A DNA stretch of 64,000 nt from CALIZF01 sp046292445 (lineage in GTDB: Bacteria > Pseudomonadota > Alphaproteobacteria > Rhodobacterales > Rhodobacteraceae): the NCBI GenBank assembly GCA_046292445.1, contig JBKBQT010000004.1, positions 1 through 64,000 of the forward strand, given 5' to 3'. The notes beneath the pieces are model-generated. The model was given only the letters and a program-made list of their open reading frames with translations. It ran no database searches and was not told where the DNA came from. A program made the position numbers and the translations under genes. Shown one piece after another: positions 50,077 through 57,829 of the stretch. The stretch's first letter is position 1. Every line of letters begins with the position of its first letter.

Positions 50077-52647
50077 GTGCAGAGAACAGCCGATTCCCGC
50101 GACTTCGCGGTCCTTTCACCCTCGGCCGGCGTTGCCGCGGCGACCCATGGCTGGCGGGCCAAGTGCCTGCAAAGGCTGATCCGGCTCGATCTGCCGGTGC
50201 CGCGGTCGGTCGCGCTGTCCTTCGCGGCCGTGCGCGCCATTGCGGCCGGACACCCGCCCGAGGTCGCAGCGATTCTCGACGCATTCGGCGCGGCGCCGCT
50301 CGTCTCGGTGCGGCCGAGCCCCGAAAACCCCGAATGGGGCGGACCCGGCACGATCCTCAACATCGGGATGAACGACGCCCGCCATGCTGCGCTGAGCGAA
50401 ACGCAGGGGCCCGAGGCGGCGACCGCGCTCTACCTGCGCTTCGTGCAGACCTATGCGGTGCATGTCGCGCGGCTCGACCCCGACCGGTTCGATGCCGCCC
50501 CCTCGGCCAAGGCGCTGCGCGATGCGCTGGCCGCCTATGAGGACGAGACGGACGAGCCCTTTCCCCAGGACCCCGCCCGGCAACTGGCCGAGGCGCTGCG
50601 CTCCATGGCGCGGGCGTGGGAGGGAACGACGGCGCGCCTGCTCCGGCAGGCCAAGGGCGCCCCGGCCGAGGCCGGGCTGGGCCTTATCGTGCAGGCGATG
50701 GCACTCGGCCTTGGCCATGGGGTGTCGGGATCGGGCGTCATCCAGTTCGTCGATCCGGTGACGGGCACGGCGCAGATCACCGGGCGCTATCTCGGCCAGA
50801 GCCTCGGGCGCGATGCGCTGGCGCGTCAGGCCGACGGGGCGATCTACCTCACGCGCGATCCGCGCGGACCGTCGCTTGAAGATCTCGCACCCGGCATCTT
50901 CGATGCGTTGCTGCGCCACGGTGCCGCCTGTCGCGCGCGCCTGCGCGAAGAGATGCAGATCGAATTCACGGTGGAGAACGGCACGCTCCACGTCCTCGAC
51001 GCGGTGAAGGCGCCGCGGTCGGCGCGCGCCGGGCTGCGCATCGCCGTCGCGCTCGCCGATGACGGGATCATCGGCCAGGACGAGGCGGTGCTGCGGGTCG
51101 AGCCGAGCGCGCTCAACGCCCTGCTCCACCCGCAGGTCGATCCGCGCAGCCCGCGCGACGTGATCGCCCGCGGCATCGCGGCGAGCCCCGGCGCGGCGAC
51201 CGGCCGGCTTGTGTTCAGTGCCAATGCGGCGCAGGCGATGGCGGCCAAGGGCGAGGCCTGCATCCTCGTGCGGCGGGAAACAGCGCCCGAGGACATCCGC
51301 GGCATGCACGCCGCGCGGGGCGTGCTGACCGAACGCGGCGGGATGACCAGCCATGCGGCGGTGATCGCCCGCGGCTTCGGCCTGCCCTGCGTCGTGGGGG
51401 CTGCGGGCATCCGGCTTGACGGGCGCGACAAGCGGATGGTGACCGCCGACGGGCGGGTCTTCCGCGAGGGCGACCTCATCACGCTCGACGGCACGGCGGG
51501 CGAGGCGCTGGCAGGGGAAACCGCGATGCTGGCGCCCGCGCTCGGCGGCGATTTCCGCAAGCTGCTGGCCTGGGCCGACGAGTTCCGCGACATCGGCGTG
51601 CGGGCCAATGCCGACACGCCGGCCGATGCGCAGACGGCGCGCGATTTCGAGGCTGAGGGGATCGGCCTTTGCCGGACCGAGCACATGTTCTTCGACGAGG
51701 ACCGGCTGATCGTCATGCGCGAGATGATCTTTGCCGACACGGCCGCGGATCGCGCCTCGGCGCTCGAACGCCTGCTGCCGATGCAGCGCGAGGATTTCAT
51801 CCATCTCTTCAGCATCATGAAGGACCGTCCGGTCTGCATACGGCTGTTCGACCCGCCGCTCCACGAATTCCTGCCGCAGACGCGCGAGGGGCTGCGCGCG
51901 CTGGCCGAGGCGCTCGACAAGCCGCTGAGCGACATCACCCGCCGCGCCGAGGCGCTCAGCGAGGTCAACCCGATGCTCGGCATGCGCGGGGTGCGGCTGG
52001 GCGTGGTGCTGCCGGAAATCTACGAAATGCAGGTGCGCGCGATCTTCGAGGCGACGATCGCCGTCGGGCGGCGCGGCGTGTCGATGGTGCCCGAGATCAT
52101 GATCCCCCTTGTGTCCGCGATGCGCGAGGTCGAGCTCGTCAAGACTCGGATCGAGGCGGTCGCGGCCCAGGTGCGCACACGGCGCGGCGTGCCCTTCGAC
52201 TACAAGCTGGGCGTGATGGTCGAAACCCCGCGCGCCGCGCTACGCGCCGGCGACATCGCCAGCCATGTGTCGTTCCTGTCCTTCGGCACGAACGATCTGA
52301 CGCAGATGACCTATGGCCTGTCGCGCGACGATGCGGGGCGGTTCATGTCGGCATATGTCCAGCAGGGCGTGTTCCCCGAGGATCCCTTCCACATGCTCGA
52401 CGTCGAGGGGGTGGGCGAGCTCCTGCTGATCGGGGCGCAGCGGGGGCGGAAGGCGCGGCCGGGGCTCACCCTGTCGGTCTGCGGCGAACACGGCGGCAAC
52501 CCGGAATCGATCGCCTTCTGCCGCAAGGCAGGGTTCGATTATGTCTCCTGCTCGCCGTTCCGGGTGCCGCTCGCGCGGCTGGCGGCGGCGCATCTGGCAC
52601 TGGCCGACCGGCGCATCGGCGCTCGCACCTCCGAGGCGGCGGAATAG
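50077..52647 (+). CDS. ppdK: Pyruvate phosphate dikinase-type protein with a variant N-terminal domain
   Basis: This 856-residue protein has the swivelling phosphohistidine domain with LTERGGMTSHAAVIARG and the C-terminal PEP barrel with EGIGLCRTEHMFF, GTNDLTQMTYGLSRDDAGRF and CGEHGGNPESIAF, all intact. The N-terminal ATP-grasp part lacks the usual GGKGA-type start and begins VQRTADSRDFAVLSPSAGVA; where canonical PPDK has the RSG-x-SMPG loop it reads VRPSPENPEWGGPGTILNIG. The enzyme interconverts pyruvate/ATP/phosphate with PEP/AMP/pyrophosphate. The variant N-terminus is one I associate with Rhodobacterales copies next to glyS; its activity is untested. The start is GTG 50077. Confidence 0.85.
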   Translation: MQRTADSRDFAVLSPSAGVAAATHGWRAKCLQRLIRLDLPVPRSVALSFAAVRAIAAGHPPEVAAILDAFGAAPLVSVRPSPENPEWGGPGTILNIGMNDARHAALSETQGPEAATALYLRFVQTYAVHVARLDPDRFDAAPSAKALRDALAAYEDETDEPFPQDPARQLAEALRSMARAWEGTTARLLRQAKGAPAEAGLGLIVQAMALGLGHGVSGSGVIQFVDPVTGTAQITGRYLGQSLGRDALARQADGAIYLTRDPRGPSLEDLAPGIFDALLRHGAACRARLREEMQIEFTVENGTLHVLDAVKAPRSARAGLRIAVALADDGIIGQDEAVLRVEPSALNALLHPQVDPRSPRDVIARGIAASPGAATGRLVFSANAAQAMAAKGEACILVRRETAPEDIRGMHAARGVLTERGGMTSHAAVIARGFGLPCVVGAAGIRLDGRDKRMVTADGRVFREGDLITLDGTAGEALAGETAMLAPALGGDFRKLLAWADEFRDIGVRANADTPADAQTARDFEAEGIGLCRTEHMFFDEDRLIVMREMIFADTAADRASALERLLPMQREDFIHLFSIMKDRPVCIRLFDPPLHEFLPQTREGLRALAEALDKPLSDITRRAEALSEVNPMLGMRGVRLGVVLPEIYEMQVRAIFEATIAVGRRGVSMVPEIMIPLVSAMREVELVKTRIEAVAAQVRTRRGVPFDYKLGVMVETPRAALRAGDIASHVSFLSFGTNDLTQMTYGLSRDDAGRFMSAYVQQGVFPEDPFHMLDVEGVGELLLIGAQRGRKARPGLTLSVCGEHGGNPESIAFCRKAGFDYVSCSPFRVPLARLAAAHLALADRRIGARTSEAAE

Positions 52648-52696
52648 ACGGACGGCCGCGCTTGCGCGGTTGGCCGGCCTCGCCTATTGCCCGGCC

Positions 52697-53572
52697 ATGA
52701 CAGCCCTGCATCCTGCCTCCTGCGCGCCCGCCCTGCCCGGCCTGCCGCCCGACAGGCCCGCGATCATGGGCATCCTCAACGTCACCCCCGACAGCTTTTC
52801 CGACGGCGGCGCCTACCTTTCGCCTGCCGCCGCCGTGGCCCATGGCCGGGCGATGCTCGAGGCGGGCGCCGATATCATCGATGTCGGCGGCGAATCGACC
52901 CGACCCTTCGCCGCCCCCGTCGAGGCGGGCGAGGAAATCGCCCGCACGGCCTTTGTCATCGCCGCGCTGCGGGCCAGCGGCGTGACTGCGCCGATCTCGA
53001 TCGATACGCGCAAGGCCGCCGTCGCCGAAGCTGCGTTCGAGGCCGGGGCGAGCATCCTCAACGACGTTACCGCCCTGACCCACGATCCGGCGATGGCCTC
53101 GCTGGCCGCCCGGCGCGGCGTGCCGGTCATCCTGATGCACGCGCAGGGCACGCCCGAAACGATGCAGATCGCGCCCCACTACAGCGACGTCGTGGCCGAG
53201 GTCGCCGCCTATCTGGCCGCGCGCATCGCCGCCGCCACCGCCGCAGGGATCGACCCCGCGCGCATCGCCATCGACCCCGGCATCGGTTTCGGCAAGACCG
53301 CTGCGCACAACCTCGCCCTCCTGCGGGCGATCCCTACGTTCGCCGCGCTCGGCCATCCGGTGCTGATCGGCGCATCGCGCAAGGGTTTTGTCGGCGCGAT
53401 CGGCGGGTTCCCGGGCCAGCCGGTCCCCGGCGGCAAGGCGCGGATGCCCGGATCGGTCGCGGTCGCACTGCACGCGGCGCGGGCGGGCGCGCGGATCCTG
53501 CGCGTCCACGACGTCGCCGAAACCGTCCAGGCCCTGCGCCTGCAATCCGCGATCGAGAGGGGAGCCCCATGA
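52697..53572 (+). CDS. folP: Dihydropteroate synthase
   Basis: FolP joins p-aminobenzoate to the pterin pyrophosphate in folate synthesis and is the sulfonamide target. The 291-residue TIM barrel shows ILNVTPDSFSDGG (loop 1), DVGGESTRPFA (loop 2), SIDTRKAAVAEAAFEAGASI then NDVTAL, and the late GASRKGFVG motif with its pterin- and phosphate-binding residues. The start ATG at 52697 has no strong ribosome-binding site but fits the family. The stop overlaps the glmM start, and the folP-glmM pair is common in bacteria. Confidence 0.96.
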   Translation: MTALHPASCAPALPGLPPDRPAIMGILNVTPDSFSDGGAYLSPAAAVAHGRAMLEAGADIIDVGGESTRPFAAPVEAGEEIARTAFVIAALRASGVTAPISIDTRKAAVAEAAFEAGASILNDVTALTHDPAMASLAARRGVPVILMHAQGTPETMQIAPHYSDVVAEVAAYLAARIAAATAAGIDPARIAIDPGIGFGKTAAHNLALLRAIPTFAALGHPVLIGASRKGFVGAIGGFPGQPVPGGKARMPGSVAVALHAARAGARILRVHDVAETVQALRLQSAIERGAP

Positions 53573-54915
53573 CCCGCAAGCTTTTCGGCACCGACGGTGT
53601 GCGTGGCACCGCCAACACCCACCCGATGACCGCCGGCATGGCGCTGCGCCTCGGCGCCGCGGCAGGCCAGTTCTTCCGCCGCGAGGGCAACCGCGAACAT
53701 CGCGCGGTCATCGGCAAGGATACGCGGCTTTCGGGCTACATGCTCGAAAACGCCCTGACGGCGGGCCTGACATCCTCGGGCATGTCGGTGCTGCTGCTCG
53801 GCCCGGTGCCCACCCCGGCGGTCGGCTATCTGACGCGCAGCCTGCGGGCCGATCTTGGCGTGATGATCTCGGCGAGCCACAACCCCGCGCCCGACAACGG
53901 CATCAAGTTCTTCGGCCCCGACGGGTTCAAGCTGTCGGACGAGGCCGAGATCGAGATCGAGTCCCTTGTGGGCGAGCCGGTCGAGCCCTGCCCGGCCGAC
54001 GAGATCGGCCGCGCCAAGCGGATCGAGGACGGTCGCGGGCGCTATGTCGAATATGCCAAGACGACCTTCCCCGGACGCGGCCGGCTGAACGGGCTCAAGG
54101 TGGTGATCGACTGCGCCAATGGTGCGGCCTACCGCGCCGCACCCGAGGTTCTGTGGGAACTGGGCGCCGAGGTGATCCCCATCGGCACCGCGCCGAACGG
54201 GCGCAACATCAACCACCTGTGCGGGTCCACGCACACCCGGACGGCGGCCGAGGCGGTGGTGGCCCATGGCGCCGACGTGGGGATCGCGCTCGACGGCGAT
54301 GCCGACCGGGTGATGATCATCGACGAGACGGGGCATGTGGCCGACGGCGACCAGATCATGGCCCTGCTCGCCGCCCGCTGGGCGGACGAGGGGCGGCTCC
54401 TGGGCGGCACGCTGGTGGCCACCGTCATGTCGAACCTCGGGCTGGAGCGGTTTCTGGCGGCGCGCGGCCTGCACCTGCACCGTACCCCCGTCGGCGACCG
54501 CTACGTGGTCGAGGCGATGCGCCGCGGCGGCTGGAACCTCGGGGGCGAACAGTCGGGGCACATCGTGATGACCGACTATGCCACCACCGGCGACGGGTTG
54601 ATCGCGGGGTTGCAGTTCCTCGCCGAGATGCTGCGGACCGGTCGCCCGGCCTCGGCGCTGATCCACAGCTTTGTCACCGTGCCGCAGGTGTTGCGAAACG
54701 TGCGCTATGCCGCCGGGCAGGAGCCGCTGCACGCCCCCGCCGTGCGCGCCGCCATCGCCGAGGCCGAGGCGCGGCTGAACGGCACCGGGCGCCTTCTGAT
54801 CCGCAAGTCGGGAACCGAACCCCTGATCCGCGTGATGGCGGAGTGCGAGGACGAGGCGCTCATGGCCGAGATCCTGGCCGGGATCGTCGGGGCGGTCGAG
54901 GTGGCGACGGCCTGA
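53569..54915 (+). CDS. glmM: Phosphoglucosamine mutase
   Basis: GlmM converts glucosamine-6-phosphate to glucosamine-1-phosphate for peptidoglycan and lipopolysaccharide. The 448-residue length is normal. The phosphoserine loop is ISASHNPAPDNGIKFFGPDG near residue 102, the metal loop is DGDADRVMIID near residue 244, the sugar-binding loop is GGEQSGHIV near 327, and the phosphate-binding C-terminus has RKSGTEPLIRVM. Overlap with folP indicates a shared transcript. Confidence 0.97.
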   Translation: MTRKLFGTDGVRGTANTHPMTAGMALRLGAAAGQFFRREGNREHRAVIGKDTRLSGYMLENALTAGLTSSGMSVLLLGPVPTPAVGYLTRSLRADLGVMISASHNPAPDNGIKFFGPDGFKLSDEAEIEIESLVGEPVEPCPADEIGRAKRIEDGRGRYVEYAKTTFPGRGRLNGLKVVIDCANGAAYRAAPEVLWELGAEVIPIGTAPNGRNINHLCGSTHTRTAAEAVVAHGADVGIALDGDADRVMIIDETGHVADGDQIMALLAARWADEGRLLGGTLVATVMSNLGLERFLAARGLHLHRTPVGDRYVVEAMRRGGWNLGGEQSGHIVMTDYATTGDGLIAGLQFLAEMLRTGRPASALIHSFVTVPQVLRNVRYAAGQEPLHAPAVRAAIAEAEARLNGTGRLLIRKSGTEPLIRVMAECEDEALMAEILAGIVGAVEVATA

Positions 54916-55050
54916 CATTTCCCCGCAGCATCAACCCCATGCCCGCGGCGTCCTGCGCGTGGGGGGGCCAAGCGGCCACCGCCAGGGCCGGCGCGGCAGG
55001 GCGGTGCGGCACGCGGCGGTAAACCCGTGGTCCGTGACCAGCCGTGTGCA

Positions 55051-55264
55051 ATGAAAGCCCCGCCGCGGCACCGGCCTGACCGCCAGCCTTACCCTCGGCG
55101 CGGTCGTGGTGGCGGCAGCGCGGAGATCGGGGGAATGTGCCTCGGCGGGTTTCCTGCCGCCCTGTTCGGGCGGCCGGGGCCACCGCTATTTCGCCGTCGT
55201 CAAGGCGCTGGACCGCGCCGACAAGGTTCTGGGGACCGCGCGCGTGGAGATGTGGCGCCAGTGA
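55051..55264 (+). pseudogene. Possible frameshifted remnant of a small exported protein
   Basis: If one base after ATGAAA (55051-55056) is skipped, an open frame runs 69 codons to TGA at 55262-55264. It starts with a signal-like KPRRGTGLTASLTLGAVVVA and ends GRGHRYFAVVKALDRADKVL then GTARVEMWRQ. The end reads like real protein, rich in ordinary alpha/beta residues rather than the arginine-proline mix of non-coding frames. I do not recognise the family with certainty. It could also be a sequencing error or a chance frame. Confidence 0.3.
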
Positions 55265-55279
55265 TGCGTCACGGACGGT

Positions 55280-55315
55280 TTCCGAGGGATTGCCGCCGGT
55301 TGCAACCCCTCGGAA
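55280..55315. repeat. Long hairpin between glmM and ilvC
   Basis: TTCCGAGGG (55280-55288) pairs with CCCTCGGAA (55307-55315). Inside it, after one A-C mismatch, TTGC (55290-55293) pairs with GCAA (55302-55305). The total is 13 pairs. It lies between convergent genes and could end transcription from either side, though no T run follows. Confidence 0.5.
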
Positions 55316-55362
55316 TCGGCTGACGGGGAACGTGTCCACGTGTGGGCACGCCCCGGACAGCC

Positions 55363-56385
55363 CTAGTTCCGCGCCTTGTCCACCATGCGGCCCTTGGTGA
55401 TCCATGGCATCATCCCGCGCAGCTTCTCGCCGACCTGCTCGATCTGGTGGGCGTCGTTGTTGCGGCGCGTGGCCTTGAAGAACGGCTGACCCACGGCGCA
55501 TTCCTGCATCCAGTTGCGCGTGAAGGCACCCGACTGGATGTCGCGCAGCACCGCCTTCATCCGCGCCTTGGTCTCGTCATAGGGCAGGATGCGCGGACCG
55601 CTGACATATTCGCCATATTCGGCCGTGTTCGAGATCGAATAGTTCATGTTCGCGATGCCGCCCTCGTAGATCAGATCCACGATCAGCTTCACCTCGTGCA
55701 GGCATTCGAAATAGGCCATCTCGGGCGCGTAGCCTGCCTCGACCAGCGTCTCGAACCCCATGCGGATCAGTTCGACCAGACCGCCGCACAGCACCGCCTG
55801 CTCGCCGAAGAGATCGGTCTCGCATTCTTCCTTGAAATTGGTCTCGATGATCCCCGACCGCCCGCCGCCGATGGCCGAGCAGTAGGACAGGCCCAGTTCC
55901 AGCGCGCGGCCCGTGGCATCGTTGTGCACCGCCACAAGGCAGGGCACGCCGCCGCCCTTGACGAATTCGCCCCGTACCGTGTGGCCCGGTCCCTTGGGCG
56001 CCATCATGATGACATCGACGCCCATCTTCGGCTCGATCAGGCCGAAATGGATGTTCAGGCCATGCGCAAAGGCGATCGCGGCGCCCTCGCGCAGGTTGTC
56101 GTGGACGTAGCGGCGATAGGTATCGGCCTGCAACTCGTCCGGCATGGTGAACATGATGAGGTCGGCCCATGTCGCGGCCTCGGCGATCTCCATGACCTTC
56201 AGCCCCTCGCCCTCGGCCTTGGCCGCTGACGGACTGCCGGGCCGGAGCGCGACGACGACGTTTTTTGCGCCCGAATCGCGCAGGTTGAGCGCATGGGCAT
56301 GGCCCTGGCTGCCATAGCCGAGGATGGCGACCTTGCGGTCCTTGATCAGGTTGATGTCGCAATCGCGGTCGTAATAGACGCGCAT
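55363..56385 (-). CDS. ilvC: Ketol-acid reductoisomerase
   Basis: IlvC carries out the isomerisation and NADPH-dependent reduction in valine and isoleucine synthesis. The 340-residue protein is the short class I form. It begins MRVYYDRDCDINLIKDRKVA with the dinucleotide loop GYGSQGHAHALNLRDSG; VALRPGSPS follows, giving the NADPH preference. The metal-binding region contains ETDLFGEQAVLCGGLVELI and HEVKLIVDLIYEGG. The ATG at 56385 has CGGAGGGA upstream. It is divergent from two Lrp-type regulators, the likely controllers. Confidence 0.97.
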   Translation of the reverse strand: MRVYYDRDCDINLIKDRKVAILGYGSQGHAHALNLRDSGAKNVVVALRPGSPSAAKAEGEGLKVMEIAEAATWADLIMFTMPDELQADTYRRYVHDNLREGAAIAFAHGLNIHFGLIEPKMGVDVIMMAPKGPGHTVRGEFVKGGGVPCLVAVHNDATGRALELGLSYCSAIGGGRSGIIETNFKEECETDLFGEQAVLCGGLVELIRMGFETLVEAGYAPEMAYFECLHEVKLIVDLIYEGGIANMNYSISNTAEYGEYVSGPRILPYDETKARMKAVLRDIQSGAFTRNWMQECAVGQPFFKATRRNNDAHQIEQVGEKLRGMMPWITKGRMVDKARN

Positions 56386-56440
56386 GGTTTGTCCCTCCGG
56401 GTTGTGGATGCATGGTGATAGACGCGCGGCGGGCGCCGAT

Positions 56441-56457
56441 ATGTGCACGATGCGCAT
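56441..56457. promoter_or_regulatory. Imperfect palindrome in the ilvC-lrp divergent region
   Basis: ATGTGCAC (56441-56448) and ATGCGCAT (56450-56457) are inverted arms matching at six of eight positions around one G. It sits between ilvC and the Lrp genes, about where an Lrp/AsnC dimer would bind. The assignment is a guess from position. Confidence 0.3.
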
Positions 56458-56458
56458 G

Positions 56459-56487
56459 TTGCCCGTTGCTTTCGAAGAATCTATGCG
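56459..56487 (+). promoter_or_regulatory. Candidate promoter of the Lrp gene pair
   Basis: TTGCCC (56459-56464), a 17-bp spacer and TATGCG (56482-56487) point toward the regulator start at 56514. The -10 is the same as in the nusG candidate. Confidence 0.3.
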
Positions 56488-56513
56488 TGATCCGGCCGTG
56501 TTTCGGAACAATC

Positions 56514-56969
56514 ATGATCGACGACATCGACCGGCGCCTGATGCGCCACTACCTCGCCGAGCCCGAGGCGCCGACGACGGCGCTGGCGGCCCGCGCCGGC
56601 CTGTCCCCGGCAACCGCGTGGCGCCGCCTCGAACGGCTGCGCGAAGCCGGCGTGATCCGCGGCGTTCATGCCGGGGTCAATTGGCGTGCCCTCGGCTGGG
56701 AGGTGGAGGTGAGCCTGCGCGTGACGCTCGACAAGACCAACCCGCGGGCCTTCGACGAATTCATTGCCGCGGCGCGGACGGTTCCCGAAGTGATCGCGAT
56801 CGAGACGTTCCTCGGCCGCGTGGATGTGCGGCTCAACGTGATCGCCCGTGACATGGGGCATTATACCGAGGTGTACCGGGCGCGCGTTCTGACCCTGCCG
56901 CATATCGCCGACCTCGAGTCGCTGATGCTGGTCGCCACGATCAAGGACACAGCGGGGCTGCCGTTATGA
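56514..56969 (+). CDS. Lrp/AsnC family transcriptional regulator
   Basis: This 151-residue protein has an N-terminal helix-turn-helix (MIDDIDRRLMRHYLAEPEAP, then LAARAGLSPATAWRRLERLR) and a C-terminal RAM domain (about 65-145) with VPEVIAIETFLGRVDVRLNV. Family members sense amino acids. It is divergent from ilvC, so branched-chain amino acid control is plausible. The next gene starts in its stop codon and is a paralogue, so the two may form heteromers. Confidence 0.9.
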   Translation: MIDDIDRRLMRHYLAEPEAPTTALAARAGLSPATAWRRLERLREAGVIRGVHAGVNWRALGWEVEVSLRVTLDKTNPRAFDEFIAAARTVPEVIAIETFLGRVDVRLNVIARDMGHYTEVYRARVLTLPHIADLESLMLVATIKDTAGLPL

Positions 56970-57424
56970 AGGCGCTCGACGACACGGACCGGGCGATCCT
57001 GCGCGCGCTTTCGGCCGACGGCACGCAAGGCGCCGGGGCCGTCGCGCGGCGGCTGGACCTTACGCAGCCGGCTGTCTGGCGGCGGATGGACCGGCTCAGG
57101 CGGGCGGGCATCCTCGGCGGGCTGCGTGTCGATGTCGATCGGGCCGCCCTCGGATTTGGCGTGACCGTGTTCCTCGGGATCAAGCTGGCGGCGAAGGGGC
57201 GGGTGGGCCTCGAGGATTTCGAAAGGGCGGCGACGGCTATCCCCGAGGTTCAGGTCGTGCAGCATGTGCTGGGCCTCTTCGACTACCGGCTGCGGGTGGT
57301 CGCCCGCGACATCGCCGACTTCGAGCGCATCCTGCGGCGCCGGATCATGACCCTGCCGGGTGTCGGTCAGGTCGAGGCGAATGTGCTCCTGACCGAGGAG
57401 AGGCGGCCCGGACCGATCGGGTGA
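56966..57424 (+). CDS. Lrp/AsnC family transcriptional regulator, second copy
   Basis: This 152-residue protein is built like its upstream neighbour: LDDTDRAILRALSADGTQGA and VARRLDLTQPAVWRRMDRLR in the DNA-binding half, and IPEVQVVQHVLGLFDYRLRV in the RAM domain. The ATG overlaps the previous stop (ATGA). A terminator-like palindrome follows within a few bases. A tandem Lrp pair with both copies intact suggests coupled function rather than a decaying duplicate. Confidence 0.9.
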   Translation: MKALDDTDRAILRALSADGTQGAGAVARRLDLTQPAVWRRMDRLRRAGILGGLRVDVDRAALGFGVTVFLGIKLAAKGRVGLEDFERAATAIPEVQVVQHVLGLFDYRLRVVARDIADFERILRRRIMTLPGVGQVEANVLLTEERRPGPIG

Positions 57425-57430
57425 GGAACG

Positions 57431-57454
57431 AAGACCTTTCGTACGAAAGGTCTT
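57431..57454 (+). terminator. Palindromic terminator after the Lrp pair
   Basis: AAGACCTTTCG (57431-57441) and CGAAAGGTCTT (57444-57454) are exact arms around TA, and Ts continue to 57457. It lies six bases after the stop, a good intrinsic terminator. The centre TTCG-TA-CGAA is shared with the rpoB-rpoC palindromes. Confidence 0.75.
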
Positions 57455-57478
57455 TTTCCGGCCACGGCCTCCCGGGGA

Positions 57479-57506
57479 CGAAAAGTCTTCGTACGAAGAC
57501 TTTTCG
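57479..57506 (-). terminator. Palindromic terminator for the minus-strand operon
   Basis: CGAAAAGTCTTCG (57479-57491) and CGAAGACTTTTCG (57494-57506) are exact 13-base arms around TA. It starts three bases past the stop of the minus-strand coiled-coil gene. It is the mirror arrangement of the neighbouring palindrome at 57431. Confidence 0.7.
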
Positions 57507-57508
57507 GG

Positions 57509-57829
57509 TCAGCCCCGCCCCTCGAGTGCCTCGCGCAGCCGCTCGATCTCGCCGCGCGCGGTGCGCAGCCCGTCCATCGCCGCGCGCAGTTCGGCCTCGG
57601 TCTGCGCGATCTGGTTGGTCAGTTCGGCCTCGCGATGCTCCATCCAAGCCAACGCCTGGTCGCGCATGTCCTCGGCCTCGTGCAATTCCTGCGCCATCCG
57701 GTCGATTTCGGCGATATCGGCGCCCGCAACACGCGTGAAGCGATGAACCAGCCAGTAGGCGAACCAGCCAAGCGCGAAGGCCACGAAAAGGATGATCGCC
57801 GTGGCGATCACGAATTCGGTCCGGTTCAT
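57509..57829 (-). CDS. Membrane-anchored coiled-coil protein
   Basis: This 106-residue protein has one N-terminal membrane helix (about 6-28: IATAIILFVAFALGWFAYWL) and a long charged coiled coil from about residue 40 to 102 (QELHEAEDMRDQALAWMEHR, then TQAELRAAMDGL-type heptads). I do not recognise a named family. Its start overlaps the stop of the large OmpA-family gene upstream (ATGA), so the two are probably made together and may interact in the envelope. Confidence 0.75.
   Translation of the reverse strand: MNRTEFVIATAIILFVAFALGWFAYWLVHRFTRVAGADIAEIDRMAQELHEAEDMRDQALAWMEHREAELTNQIAQTEAELRAAMDGLRTARGEIERLREALEGRG

Larger units (their letters stand above)
54916..55362. other. 447-bp gap between glmM and ilvC
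   Basis: No complete gene is evident. The first 130 bp look random. From about 55051 to 55264 there is a possible broken small secreted-protein gene (separate entry), followed by a strong hairpin at 55280-55315. The two flanking genes converge on this stretch. Confidence 0.5.

Noticed and set aside
47369..50284. A 971-codon minus-strand frame opposite glyS
   Set aside because: The glyS product is unmistakable on the plus strand; the antisense frame has no motif.
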